Source: Armatimonadota bacterium
Lineage (GTDB): Bacteria; Sysuimicrobiota; Sysuimicrobiia; Sysuimicrobiales; Kaftiobacteriaceae
NCBI GenBank assembly: GCA_020028535.1
Contig: JAIBHM010000031.1
Coordinates: forward strand, 1-13,157
Reading direction: 5' to 3'
Length of the DNA stretch: 13,157 bases
Shown here: positions 6,548-13,157 of the stretch, in pieces
How positions within the stretch are numbered: the stretch's first letter is position 1
Layout of the letters: each line of letters starts with the position of its first letter
Translations under genes and position numbers: made by a program
The notes under the pieces: model-generated
Databases searched by the model: none
What the model was told of the DNA's origin: nothing
The model's input: only the letters and a program-made list of their open reading frames with translations

Positions 6548-7477
6548 TTATGGCGTGCTCTGCGCCGGAAACTCCCCCAGGAATTTGATCTCGGGTTCCA
6601 ACCGCACTCCGAACTTCTCCATCACCAGTACGGATACCTTGTGCATGAGGCCCACGACGTCAGCCGCGTTCGCGTCCCCGCCATTCAAGATGTAGTTGGC
6701 GTGCAGCTCAGACACGCGTGCTCCGCCGAGCTGCAGCCCCTTCCCTCCGGCGAGATCGATCAGCCTGCCGGCGTGGTCGGCGGACGGGTTGCGGAAGACG
6801 CAGCCGGAACTCGGGGGTCCAATCGGCTGCGTTTCGCCGCGGTGACGCAGCCAGGCGTCGGTCCGGGCGCGCACCGTTTCCGGGTCGCTCCGCACCAATC
6901 GAAGCGTGGCCTCGACCACGACGGTGGGCCGGGTCTGCAGCACGCTGGTACGGTACTGGTAGCCCAGCGCCGCGCCATCGAGGATGCGCTCGCCTTCCGG
7001 AGTGATCACTCTGACGCGATGGACGACGTCCTGCATCGCGTGCCCGTGCGCGCCGGCGTTCATGACCACCGCGCCCCCGACCGAGGCCGGAATTCCCCCG
7101 GCAAACTCGAGCCCGGACAGCCCGCGGTTGGCCGCGTCCCGCGCGAGATGCGGCAGTCCGGCGCCGGCCTGCGCAACGACGGCATCACCGTCGTATGCGA
7201 CGTGATCCAGGCCTTTGCCAAGCTTCACCACGACCCCACGGATGCCCGCATCCGAGATCAACACATTGCTGCCGGCCCCCAGCACGATGAACGGGATACG
7301 CTCACTGAACAGGTAGCCGGCGGCGGCGCGCGCCTCATCGAGCGTGCGGGGGATGACGAGGACATCGGCCGGACCACCGATGCGGAAGCTGACGTGGCGT
7401 CGCAGGGGCTCGTCCTCTCGCACCTCGCGGCAACGCGCGCGAAGCGCCTCCACGAACTTGGCGGTCTCGGTCTTCAC
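6548..7477 (-). CDS. murB: UDP-N-acetylenolpyruvoylglucosamine reductase MurB
   Basis: MurB is the cytoplasmic FAD enzyme that reduces UDP-GlcNAc-enolpyruvate to UDP-MurNAc with NADPH. The 309 residues contain the N-terminal SFRIGGPAD (30-38), the FAD pyrophosphate loop LGAGSNVLI (66-74), EFAGGIPASVGGAVVMNAGAHG (124-145, as a region), YQYRTS (173-178) and the C-terminal LEPEIKFLG with the conserved acid Glu296. The proton-donor position in SSGCVFRNP is Cys226, where the E. coli enzyme has serine; cysteine occurs in part of the family. The compact length suits a type II MurB. The start is GTG at 7477, 11 bases after the murC stop; the only ribosome binding signal is GGCGAGG very close to the GTG, which suggests coupling to murC. 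Confidence 0.96.
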   Translation of the reverse strand: MKTETAKFVEALRARCREVREDEPLRRHVSFRIGGPADVLVIPRTLDEARAAAGYLFSERIPFIVLGAGSNVLISDAGIRGVVVKLGKGLDHVAYDGDAVVAQAGAGLPHLARDAANRGLSGLEFAGGIPASVGGAVVMNAGAHGHAMQDVVHRVRVITPEGERILDGAALGYQYRTSVLQTRPTVVVEATLRLVRSDPETVRARTDAWLRHRGETQPIGPPSSGCVFRNPSADHAGRLIDLAGGKGLQLGGARVSELHANYILNGGDANAADVVGLMHKVSVLVMEKFGVRLEPEIKFLGEFPAQSTP

Positions 7478-7488
7478 GGCCTCGCCAA

Positions 7489-8949
7489 CTACTGGGCCTT
7501 TGGGGCTGCGGCCTGCGAGGTGATGGGCGCGCCGGCGGGCGGGACCTCGGGATGCTGCGCGCCGCTGCTCGATGGCGTGTGCTTGCGGAGGCGATCCACC
7601 AGCCGGTCCGCAACCTGCCAGATATCCCCGGCGCCGAGGGTGATGACGAGATCGCCAGCGCGCAGGCGCGGGATCAAATGATCGAGCGCGGCCTGCTGGT
7701 CGGCCACAAAGGTAACAGGGCGATGAGGCCGTACCGCATTCACGATCAGCTCGGCCGTGACGCCCTGGATGGGATCCTCATCGGCGGGATAAATCTCCGT
7801 AATCACCAGGTCGTCCGCGTCCTGGAATGCCTGACTGAACCGCCGGTGGGTGGTCTTCGTCCGCGAAAAGCGGTGCGGTTGGAAGACGGCGACGAGGCGG
7901 CGATTGGGCCAGGATTCCTTGGCCGCACGCAGCACCGTCGCCACCTTGATCGGGTTATGCGCGTAGTCGTCGACGACCATGATGCCGTTGACGTCGCCGC
8001 GCACATCGAAGCGCCGGCGGACGCCGCGGAACTTCTCCAGCGCCCCGGCCACCTGCTCGAAGCCCAATCCGACTTCCAGGCCGACCGCGGTGGCGGCCAG
8101 GGCGTTGCAGATGTTGTATCGCCCCGGTACGGGGATGGCGACCTTGCCGAGCGGGCGGCCCTCGCGGCGGAAGGTGCACTTTGATGTGTGTCCCTCCATG
8201 CTGTGGATCTGGGCGGTGTACTGCGAGCGGGGCAGCAGCCCGTAGGTGAACACGCGCGCCTGCACCTTCGGGAGTAGCTGCCGGACGTGCAGATGGTCGG
8301 TGCACAACACCGCAAACCCGTCGGAGGGCAGCGTAGACAGAAACTTCGAGAAGGTCTCGACCAGGCGTGCCAGGGTGCGATAGTGGTCCCGGTGATCGGT
8401 GATGTCCAGGCTGGTCACGACGGCGGCGGAGGGACGCACGTACAGCAGCGAGCCGTCGCTCTCATCCACTTCGGCCACGACGTGGGCGCCGGATCCGACG
8501 CGGACGTTCCCGCCGAGATCTTCCACATCGCCGCCGATCAGCGCCGTGGGGTCCAGTCCGCCCGAGGCGAGCACATGCGCAGTCATGGCGGTCGTGGTGG
8601 TCTTGCCGTGCGTACCGACGATCGCGATCCCGAAGGCGCCCTCGAGCACCTGGCCGAGCACCTGCGCCCGGTGCAACACCGGCACGCCCTTGTACCGCGC
8701 CGCCACGATCTCGGCGTTCAGATCCGGCACTGCGCGGGAAGCTACCACGACGTCGGCGCCTTCAACATGCGCCGCATCGTGGCCGACATGCACCGTGGCG
8801 CCGAGGGCCTCCAGCCGGCGCGTGCCGTCGGACGCGCGGAGGTCGCTGCCGCTGACGCGGTAGCCCTGCGCCAGGAGCACGTGGGCGATGGCGCTCATCC
8901 CGGAGCCACCGATCCCGATAAAGTGCACGTGCGACGTCCGCTCGATCAC
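7489..8949 (-). CDS. murC: UDP-N-acetylmuramate--L-alanine ligase MurC
   Basis: MurC is the cytoplasmic ATP-dependent ligase that adds L-alanine to UDP-MurNAc. The 486-residue protein shows all three Mur ligase domains: N-terminal Rossmann loop HFIGIGGSGMSAIA (9-22) for the UDP-sugar, ATP loop GTHGKTTTT (112-120), the acidic motif EVDESDGS (160-167), ITDHRDHY (183-190) and, in the C-terminal domain, VVDDYAHNPIKV (325-336) and FQPHRFSRTK (356-365). The last 25 or so residues are a Pro/Ala-rich tail beyond the family core. The start is GTG at 8949, overlapping the murG stop as GTGA, with a perfect AAGGAG five bases upstream (8955-8960). The Walker motif is intact, in contrast to the murD-position ligase upstream. 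Confidence 0.97.
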   Translation of the reverse strand: MIERTSHVHFIGIGGSGMSAIAHVLLAQGYRVSGSDLRASDGTRRLEALGATVHVGHDAAHVEGADVVVASRAVPDLNAEIVAARYKGVPVLHRAQVLGQVLEGAFGIAIVGTHGKTTTTAMTAHVLASGGLDPTALIGGDVEDLGGNVRVGSGAHVVAEVDESDGSLLYVRPSAAVVTSLDITDHRDHYRTLARLVETFSKFLSTLPSDGFAVLCTDHLHVRQLLPKVQARVFTYGLLPRSQYTAQIHSMEGHTSKCTFRREGRPLGKVAIPVPGRYNICNALAATAVGLEVGLGFEQVAGALEKFRGVRRRFDVRGDVNGIMVVDDYAHNPIKVATVLRAAKESWPNRRLVAVFQPHRFSRTKTTHRRFSQAFQDADDLVITEIYPADEDPIQGVTAELIVNAVRPHRPVTFVADQQAALDHLIPRLRAGDLVITLGAGDIWQVADRLVDRLRKHTPSSSGAQHPEVPPAGAPITSQAAAPKAQ

Positions 8950-10043
8950 CGCTGCTCCTTACGCGCAACCTGCGCGACCAGTTCTGCCACCTGCGCCGCC
9001 GCCCTAGGCCGGCCCATCCGGCGGCTCGCCTCCGCCATCGCGCGCAGCCTCGCAGGATCGCTGCGCAACGCATCGATCACCTCGGCCAGCCGCGCGGCGC
9101 TCAGATCCCGGTCCAGCACGACGACCGCGGCGCCCTCCGCTTCCATCAACCGGGCGTTGGACTCCTGATGCCCCGCGGCCGCGTAGGGATACGGCACCGC
9201 TACGAGCGGCAACCCGTTCGCGGTGACCTCGGCGAGCGTACCGGCGCCGGCCCGGCACACCACGAGATCCGCGCACGCATAAGCGTCGGCGATATTCTCA
9301 ATATACCCGACCGCCACGTACCGCGGCGCCTGAATCTCCAGGGCCCGCGTGCGCGAGCGCTCTTCATGTCCTTTACCCGTCTGATGGAGAATCTGGACCG
9401 ACCCCGCATCACGCAACTGCGCCGCCGCGGCGAGCATCGCCTCATTCAGGCTCTGCGCCCCCTGGCTGCCGCCCAGCACCAGCATGGTGAACACGCCGGG
9501 ATGCAGCCCGAAGCGCAGAAGCGCGCGATCGCGCCCTCCTCCAACTGCGCTGCCGCGGATCGGCACCCCGGTGACCATCGCCTGATGAGGAAACTGCATA
9601 CGCACGCGTTCATGCGGAAGCGATACCGCGGCCGCCCAGCGCGCGAGCAACCGATTGGTCATGCCGGCAAACACATTCTGTTCTTGGAGCAGGAGCGGGA
9701 TGCGCAGTAACACTGCCGCGGCACCTACAGGTGCCGCAACATATCCACCCGTGGCCACGACCACATCAGGACGTAACCGGATGAGGATGACGATCGATTG
9801 GAGCATGCCGATCGCCAGCGCCCCCAGCGCCCACAACGCCCGAAGCGACGGACGGCGCGGGAGCTGCCGCGCTGAGACGCGGCGAAACGGCCAGCCTTCC
9901 TGGGGGACGAGCCGGCCTTCGAGGCCTCTTGATCCGATGAAGAGGATCTCTGTCCGCGGATCGCGCTCCCGCAGGGCTGCCGCCACCGCCAATCCGGGAT
10001 AGATGTGGCCGCCCGTTCCCCCGCAGGCAATCACCACACGCAT
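8946..10043 (-). CDS. murG: UDP-GlcNAc:lipid I N-acetylglucosaminyltransferase MurG
   Basis: MurG acts at the inner face of the membrane and adds GlcNAc to lipid I to make lipid II. The 365-residue GT-B protein has the N-terminal glycine loop ACGGTGGHIYP (6-16), a second loop VVATGGYVAAP (95-105), LLLQEQNVFAG (117-127), and in the C-terminal donor domain LGGSQGAQSLN (190-200), CRAGAGTLAEV (263-273) and AGHQESNA (290-297), which hold the UDP-GlcNAc site. A hydrophobic patch near residues 73-90 could provide membrane contact. Length is normal. The ATG at 10043 is 3 bases after the ftsW stop, and the stop codon overlaps the murC start. Confidence 0.97.
   Translation of the reverse strand: MRVVIACGGTGGHIYPGLAVAAALRERDPRTEILFIGSRGLEGRLVPQEGWPFRRVSARQLPRRPSLRALWALGALAIGMLQSIVILIRLRPDVVVATGGYVAAPVGAAAVLLRIPLLLQEQNVFAGMTNRLLARWAAAVSLPHERVRMQFPHQAMVTGVPIRGSAVGGGRDRALLRFGLHPGVFTMLVLGGSQGAQSLNEAMLAAAAQLRDAGSVQILHQTGKGHEERSRTRALEIQAPRYVAVGYIENIADAYACADLVVCRAGAGTLAEVTANGLPLVAVPYPYAAAGHQESNARLMEAEGAAVVVLDRDLSAARLAEVIDALRSDPARLRAMAEASRRMGRPRAAAQVAELVAQVARKEQR
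8955..8960 (-). promoter_or_regulatory. Ribosome binding site of murC, inside murG
   Basis: The minus strand reads AAGGAG, five bases before the GTG at 8949 and inside the last codons of murG. Together with the GTGA stop/start overlap it fixes the murC start and indicates translational coupling. Confidence 0.65.
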
Positions 10044-10046
10044 GGC

Positions 10047-11201
10047 CTATCGGACCGGCGCGACGGATCGCTGGGGCGATTCCGCAATCCCGGGCGACTC
10101 TGCGCTCTTGGAATACTGCGAGATGTTGAGCAGCATCCCCACGCCGATCATCGTGAAGAGCAGCGAAGAGCCGCCGAAGCTCACGAACGGCAGAGGGACG
10201 CCGGTGATGGGAAAGACTCCCGCGGTCACCCCGATGTTGATAATGGCCTGGATGAGGACGATCGTGGTGATTCCCGCAGCGAACAGACTGCCGAACTGAT
10301 CCGGCGCACGGCGCGCAACACCGTAGCCACGTAGGGCAAACACCGCAAACAGCAGCAGCACGGCCGCGGTGCCGAGCAGCCCCAGCTCCTCGCCCAGAAT
10401 CGCGAAGATGAAATCCGTGTGCCGCTCCGGCAGGTAGAAGAATTTCTGGCGGCTGGCGCCCAACCCGACGCCGAAGAGTCCGCCCGAGCCCAGCGCCAGC
10501 AGCGACTGGATGATGTGAAAGCCATAGCCCTGCGGGTCGGCCCATGGATCGAGAAAGGCCAGGATGCGCCGGCGGCGGTACTCCTCACCGAGGATGGCCA
10601 GCGCGACACCGGGGGCGCCCACGACGGCGAGGCCGAAGAGGTGGCGCATCCGCGCGCCCGCCATGAACAGCATCGTGAGCGTGAGCAGACCCAGCAGGAT
10701 TGCCGTCCCCAGGTCGGGCTGGAGCAGCACCAGGCCGAACATCAAGGCCGTGACCAGCACCGGCGGCAGCACGCCGCGGCCAAACTCGCCGAGCGCCGGT
10801 CCGCGGTTGGCCAGGAAGTTGGCAAGGTAGAGGGCCAGGACGAGTTTCGCGCTCTCCGAGGGCTGAAACGACAGCGGCCCGCCCAGCGAGATCCAGCGCC
10901 GCGCGCCACCGGCCACGCGGCCGATCCCGGGAACCAGGACGAGGACGAGCGAGACCACGCTGACTAGCAGCAGCAGCGGCACGAAGCGGCGGAAGGTCGC
11001 GTAGTGGATGCGCTGCGTGACAAGAAGAGCGGCGACTCCGAGTGCCACCCAGAGGGCCTGACGCTTCAGGAAGAAGGCGGGATCGCCGAGACGGTCGCCG
11101 GCCACGATTGAGCTGGCGCTGTAGACCATCACCACGCCGATCGCCGCTAGGGCGATGACCGGCACCACGAGCCAGTAATCCGGAGTGCGTCGGTGTATCA
11201 A
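10047..11201 (-). CDS. ftsW: Septal peptidoglycan polymerase FtsW
   Basis: FtsW is the SEDS-family glycosyltransferase that polymerises lipid II at the septum with a class B penicillin-binding protein. The 384-residue protein has about ten membrane segments, GGARRWISLG (98-107), FQPSESAKL (112-120), QPDLGTA (161-167) and the SEDS signatures LPERHTDFIFAILGEE (257-272) and GVPLPFVSFGGSS (334-346). Asp263 in HTDFIF is the position of the catalytic aspartate known in RodA/FtsW. RodA is excluded mainly by the murD-ftsW-murG context. The start is TTG at 11201; upstream the frame has no ATG, GTG or TTG, and the peptide TPDYWLVVPVIAL before TM1 fits the family. No clear ribosome binding site is seen. 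Confidence 0.95.
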   Translation of the reverse strand: MIHRRTPDYWLVVPVIALAAIGVVMVYSASSIVAGDRLGDPAFFLKRQALWVALGVAALLVTQRIHYATFRRFVPLLLLVSVVSLVLVLVPGIGRVAGGARRWISLGGPLSFQPSESAKLVLALYLANFLANRGPALGEFGRGVLPPVLVTALMFGLVLLQPDLGTAILLGLLTLTMLFMAGARMRHLFGLAVVGAPGVALAILGEEYRRRRILAFLDPWADPQGYGFHIIQSLLALGSGGLFGVGLGASRQKFFYLPERHTDFIFAILGEELGLLGTAAVLLLFAVFALRGYGVARRAPDQFGSLFAAGITTIVLIQAIINIGVTAGVFPITGVPLPFVSFGGSSLLFTMIGVGMLLNISQYSKSAESPGIAESPQRSVAPVR

Positions 11202-11224
11202 GTCCGTTGGAGGTGCGTCGTCAT
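11198..11224 (-). CDS. Possible 8-codon leader cistron before ftsW
   Basis: Between the murD-position gene and ftsW the minus strand reads ATG, seven codons and TGA (MTTHLQRT). The stop overlaps the TTG start of ftsW as TTGA. This layout could bring ribosomes to a TTG start that lacks its own Shine-Dalgarno site. The mini-frame itself has no good ribosome binding site and could be chance. Confidence 0.2.
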   Translation of the reverse strand: MTTHLQRT

Positions 11225-11236
11225 CAAGATCTTGGG

Positions 11237-12685
11237 TCAGGTCGTGCGGAGTTCCTTCCGCACAAGCTCGACAAACCGGTCCCCACGCTGCCGGTAATCA
11301 CGGAACTGGTCGAAGCTCTCGCATCCCGGTGAGAGCAGCACCGCCTCCCCCGCCCTCGCCATGTCTGCCGCCTCGGTCACCGCGCGGTCAAGTGTTCCGA
11401 CTTCGCGGACGTCGGCGCGCAATCCGGCCAGCGCCCGCTTGAGCAGTGGCGCCGTCGCCCCAATCAACAGCACGCTGCGTACGGGGCTGGATTCCAGGGC
11501 TGCCCGCACGGGAGCGAACTCTTCAATTGTCGCCTTCGGACGCGCGCCGCCGGCAATGAGCACGAATGGCCGGTCCATACTCGCGATCGCGGCCGCCGCC
11601 GCGGCGGGGTTGGTCGCCAGAGAGTCCTCATAGTATCGCACGCCGCCGGTTTCGCCGACCAACCGGAAGCGGTAGGGCAATCCTTTGAAGTCGGCGAGGA
11701 CACCGGCCATTGCGGGTGTGGAGGCCTCCGCGAGCGACGCTGCCAGGGAGGCGGCGAGTGCGTTCTCGACGGCGTGCCGGGCCGGCAGCTGCAGCACCGA
11801 CAGAGGGAAGGTCTGCTGCATCCCGTTCCGGTCGATCACCACCGTCCCGTTCTGGACGTAGGCACCGGGCGCCAGCCGGCGGGTCCCGCTAAAGAAGTAG
11901 GGGTGCCGGGCGTGCGCAGCGAGCGCCACGGTGTACGCATTGTCGGCATTCAGCACGGCCAGGTCGTCATCGCGCTGATGACGGATCAGGTTGGCTTTGA
12001 CGTTCACGTAGGCGTCCATGGAGCCGTGATCATCCAGGTGGTGCGGGGCGATGTTGGTGATCACCCCGATGCGCGGGCTGTAGGGAAGGTCCACGAGCTG
12101 CCGGTTGCTGATCTCGAGCACCAGCCAGTCGGTGGGCCGGATCTGGTCGAGATAGTAGAGGATAGGCACGTGGGACCGGTCGTTGCCCGAGAAGAATGCC
12201 CTGCGCCCGGAGCGCAACAGCATCTGGTGGATCAGGTAGGCGACAGTGAACTTGCCGTTGGTGCCCGTCACGCCGATGATCGGGCACGGGCACTCCTCAA
12301 AGAACAAGTGCGTCATCGAGCTGAATGGGACTCCCCGGTCACGCAACACGCGCAGCGGGGCGTTCTCGGGGTAGCGAAACCACGATTGCGGAACGAAGAT
12401 GACCTCGGCCCGGTCGATGCCCTGCAGATACCGGTCGCGCCACTGGAACGTAATCGGATGGGCCACCAAGCGCCTGGCGGCCTCCGCGCGGGGTCCGGGC
12501 TCCAGCCACTGGTGGGTGCGGTCAAATTCTGCGAGGAACTCGTCCCGCGGATGGACCTCGTGGGCCGTGATCGTCGCAATGCCCCGGCTCACCAGGAAGT
12601 CTACGACCGTCGCCCCCTCGGTGCCTGCGGCACCGAGTACATGAATGTTCTTTCCTTTATAGAAGGCGAGGCGGGATGCCGGCAT
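11237..12685 (-). CDS. murD: Divergent MurD-type Mur ligase (UDP-MurNAc-L-Ala--D-Glu ligase position)
   Basis: This 482-residue three-domain Mur ligase occupies the standard murD slot between mraY and ftsW. MurD normally adds D-glutamate to UDP-MurNAc-L-Ala. Family features kept: P-loop lysine (GTNGK, 141-145), Glu191 in VLEISNRQL, His216, the carbamylation-site lysine in MDAYVNVK (Lys230), the LPYRF region (336-340), DSLATN (354-359) and LLSPGCESFDQF. Odd replacements: Walker A Ser/Thr is Phe146 (codon TTC at 12248-12250); the usual DH is HH (215-216); HRFE is YRFR (338-341); DSKATN lysine is Leu356 (CTG at 11618-11620); the first-domain SPGI motif is PQSWF (99-103); the Rossmann loop is GAAGTEGAT (18-26). 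The ATG at 12685 overlaps the mraY stop as TAATG; the frame stays open to 13018 but inside mraY. MurD role inferred from position; altered activity possible. Confidence 0.8.
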   Translation of the reverse strand: MPASRLAFYKGKNIHVLGAAGTEGATVVDFLVSRGIATITAHEVHPRDEFLAEFDRTHQWLEPGPRAEAARRLVAHPITFQWRDRYLQGIDRAEVIFVPQSWFRYPENAPLRVLRDRGVPFSSMTHLFFEECPCPIIGVTGTNGKFTVAYLIHQMLLRSGRRAFFSGNDRSHVPILYYLDQIRPTDWLVLEISNRQLVDLPYSPRIGVITNIAPHHLDDHGSMDAYVNVKANLIRHQRDDDLAVLNADNAYTVALAAHARHPYFFSGTRRLAPGAYVQNGTVVIDRNGMQQTFPLSVLQLPARHAVENALAASLAASLAEASTPAMAGVLADFKGLPYRFRLVGETGGVRYYEDSLATNPAAAAAAIASMDRPFVLIAGGARPKATIEEFAPVRAALESSPVRSVLLIGATAPLLKRALAGLRADVREVGTLDRAVTEAADMARAGEAVLLSPGCESFDQFRDYRQRGDRFVELVRKELRTT

Positions 12686-13157
12686 TAGAAGATCACAGTC
12701 AGCCCAAAGAGCGCGGCGAAGGCGGCGACGAGCCAGAGCCTCGTCACCGTCTGAGTCTCGCTCCACCCTGAGAGCTCGAAGTGATGGTGCAGCGGGCTCA
12801 TACGGAACAGCCGCTTCCCGCCTGTACTCTTGAAGTACGCCACCTGTAGAATGACCGACGCGGCCTCCAGCACGAAGACGAGCCCAACGAGGAACAGCGT
12901 GAGCTCCGTCTTGGTGATGATGGCGATGGCCGCGAGGACGGCTCCCAGCGCATTGCTGCCGACGTCGCCCATGATCACAGCGGCGGGGTGGGCGTTGAAC
13001 CAGACGAACCCCAGGCATGCTCCGGCGAGCGCCGACGCCAAGATGGCCAGCTCCGGCTGTCCCACGCGCATCGCGATCGCGGCGTACGCGCCCGATGCGA
13101 TGGCTACCGTTCCGCCCGCGAGCCCGTCGAGCCCGTCGGTCAGGTTCACCGCGTTGG
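12685..13157 (-). CDS. mraY: Phospho-N-acetylmuramoyl-pentapeptide-transferase MraY, C-terminal part
   Basis: MraY transfers phospho-MurNAc-pentapeptide from UDP to undecaprenyl phosphate in the inner membrane, making lipid I. The window holds the last 157 or so residues; the gene continues past the right edge. Visible motifs are NAVNLTDGLDGLAGG at the edge, FNAHPAAVIMGDVGS with the conserved active-site Asp, and SPLHHHFELSGWSE with the histidine triad. Membrane segments alternate between these as in the family. One unusual residue: the common MGDxGSLALG reads MGDVGSNALG, with Asn for Leu. The TAA at 12685-12687 shares one base with the ATG of the next gene. Confidence 0.96.
   Translation of the reverse strand, partial: NAVNLTDGLDGLAGGTVAIASGAYAAIAMRVGQPELAILASALAGACLGFVWFNAHPAAVIMGDVGSNALGAVLAAIAIITKTELTLFLVGLVFVLEAASVILQVAYFKSTGGKRLFRMSPLHHHFELSGWSETQTVTRLWLVAAFAALFGLTVIF

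Noticed and set aside
6281..7681. 466-codon plus-strand frame opposite murB and the ends of its neighbours
   Set aside because: It runs across the complement of three genes, has no family motif, and would overlap conserved enzymes completely.
8287..9168. 293-codon plus-strand frame opposite murC and murG
   Set aside because: Antisense shadow with Arg/His/Ala-rich composition and no motif.
12248..12250. Reading the GKF change in the MurD-type ligase as just a sequencing error
   Set aside because: One base change (TTC from TCC) could explain Phe146 alone, but the DSLATN, HH, YRFR and PQSWF differences are independent, so real divergence is more likely. An error at this one codon cannot be excluded.
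12686..13018. 111-codon N-terminal extension of the murD-position ligase
   Set aside because: This stretch lies in another frame of mraY, reads as an Arg/Gly-rich shadow, and the ATG at 12685 with the TAATG overlap gives a normal MurD start.

Overview
All the genes I can support in this window lie on the minus strand, so transcription runs from high to low coordinates. The DNA is GC-rich, and GTG and TTG starts are common. The main block is a division and cell wall (dcw) cluster: mraY (C-terminal part, cut by the right edge), a murD-position Mur ligase, ftsW, murG, murC, murB, ftsQ, ftsA and ftsZ. Genes overlap (TAATG at mraY/murD, GTGA at murG/murC) or lie a few to about 80 bases apart, as expected for one long operon. 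A 9-bp GC-rich hairpin follows ftsZ and probably ends it.

Beyond that hairpin are two membrane-protein genes 2 bases apart: a site-2-protease-type membrane metalloprotease (HEMGH plus a C-terminal LDG motif) and an ABC-2/NatB-type transporter permease with no ATPase gene beside it. The left end is a deoxyribonucleotide-synthesis operon: nrdR, then the first 39 codons of a gene whose start resembles class II (adenosylcobalamin-dependent) ribonucleotide reductase, nrdJ. In front of nrdR is a readable promoter (TTGACA, 18 bases, TAAAAT). Two palindromes exactly 32 bp apart sit in its spacer and over its predicted start site, which fits paired NrdR boxes and autoregulation.

The organism is a peptidoglycan-making bacterium with FtsA/FtsZ division. 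Gene order, FtsA, the FtsZ tail ending DIPAFLRRR and an NrdR-NrdJ pair suggest a GC-rich Terrabacteria-type lineage (deep Bacillota, Armatimonadota or an uncultured relative). I cannot fix the phylum by eye.

How the genes work together: MurB and MurC make UDP-MurNAc-L-Ala, the murD-position ligase should add glutamate, MraY and MurG make lipid I and lipid II, FtsW polymerises septal glycan, and FtsQ, FtsA and FtsZ build the divisome. Most of this is ordinary. The most notable item is the murD-position ligase: its fold and several catalytic residues are recognisable, but it lacks many signature residues, including the Walker A Ser/Thr (GKF instead of GKS/GKT), the DSKATN lysine and the SPG motif of the nucleotide-binding domain. 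I see no mobile element, CRISPR array, RNA gene or clear undescribed system.
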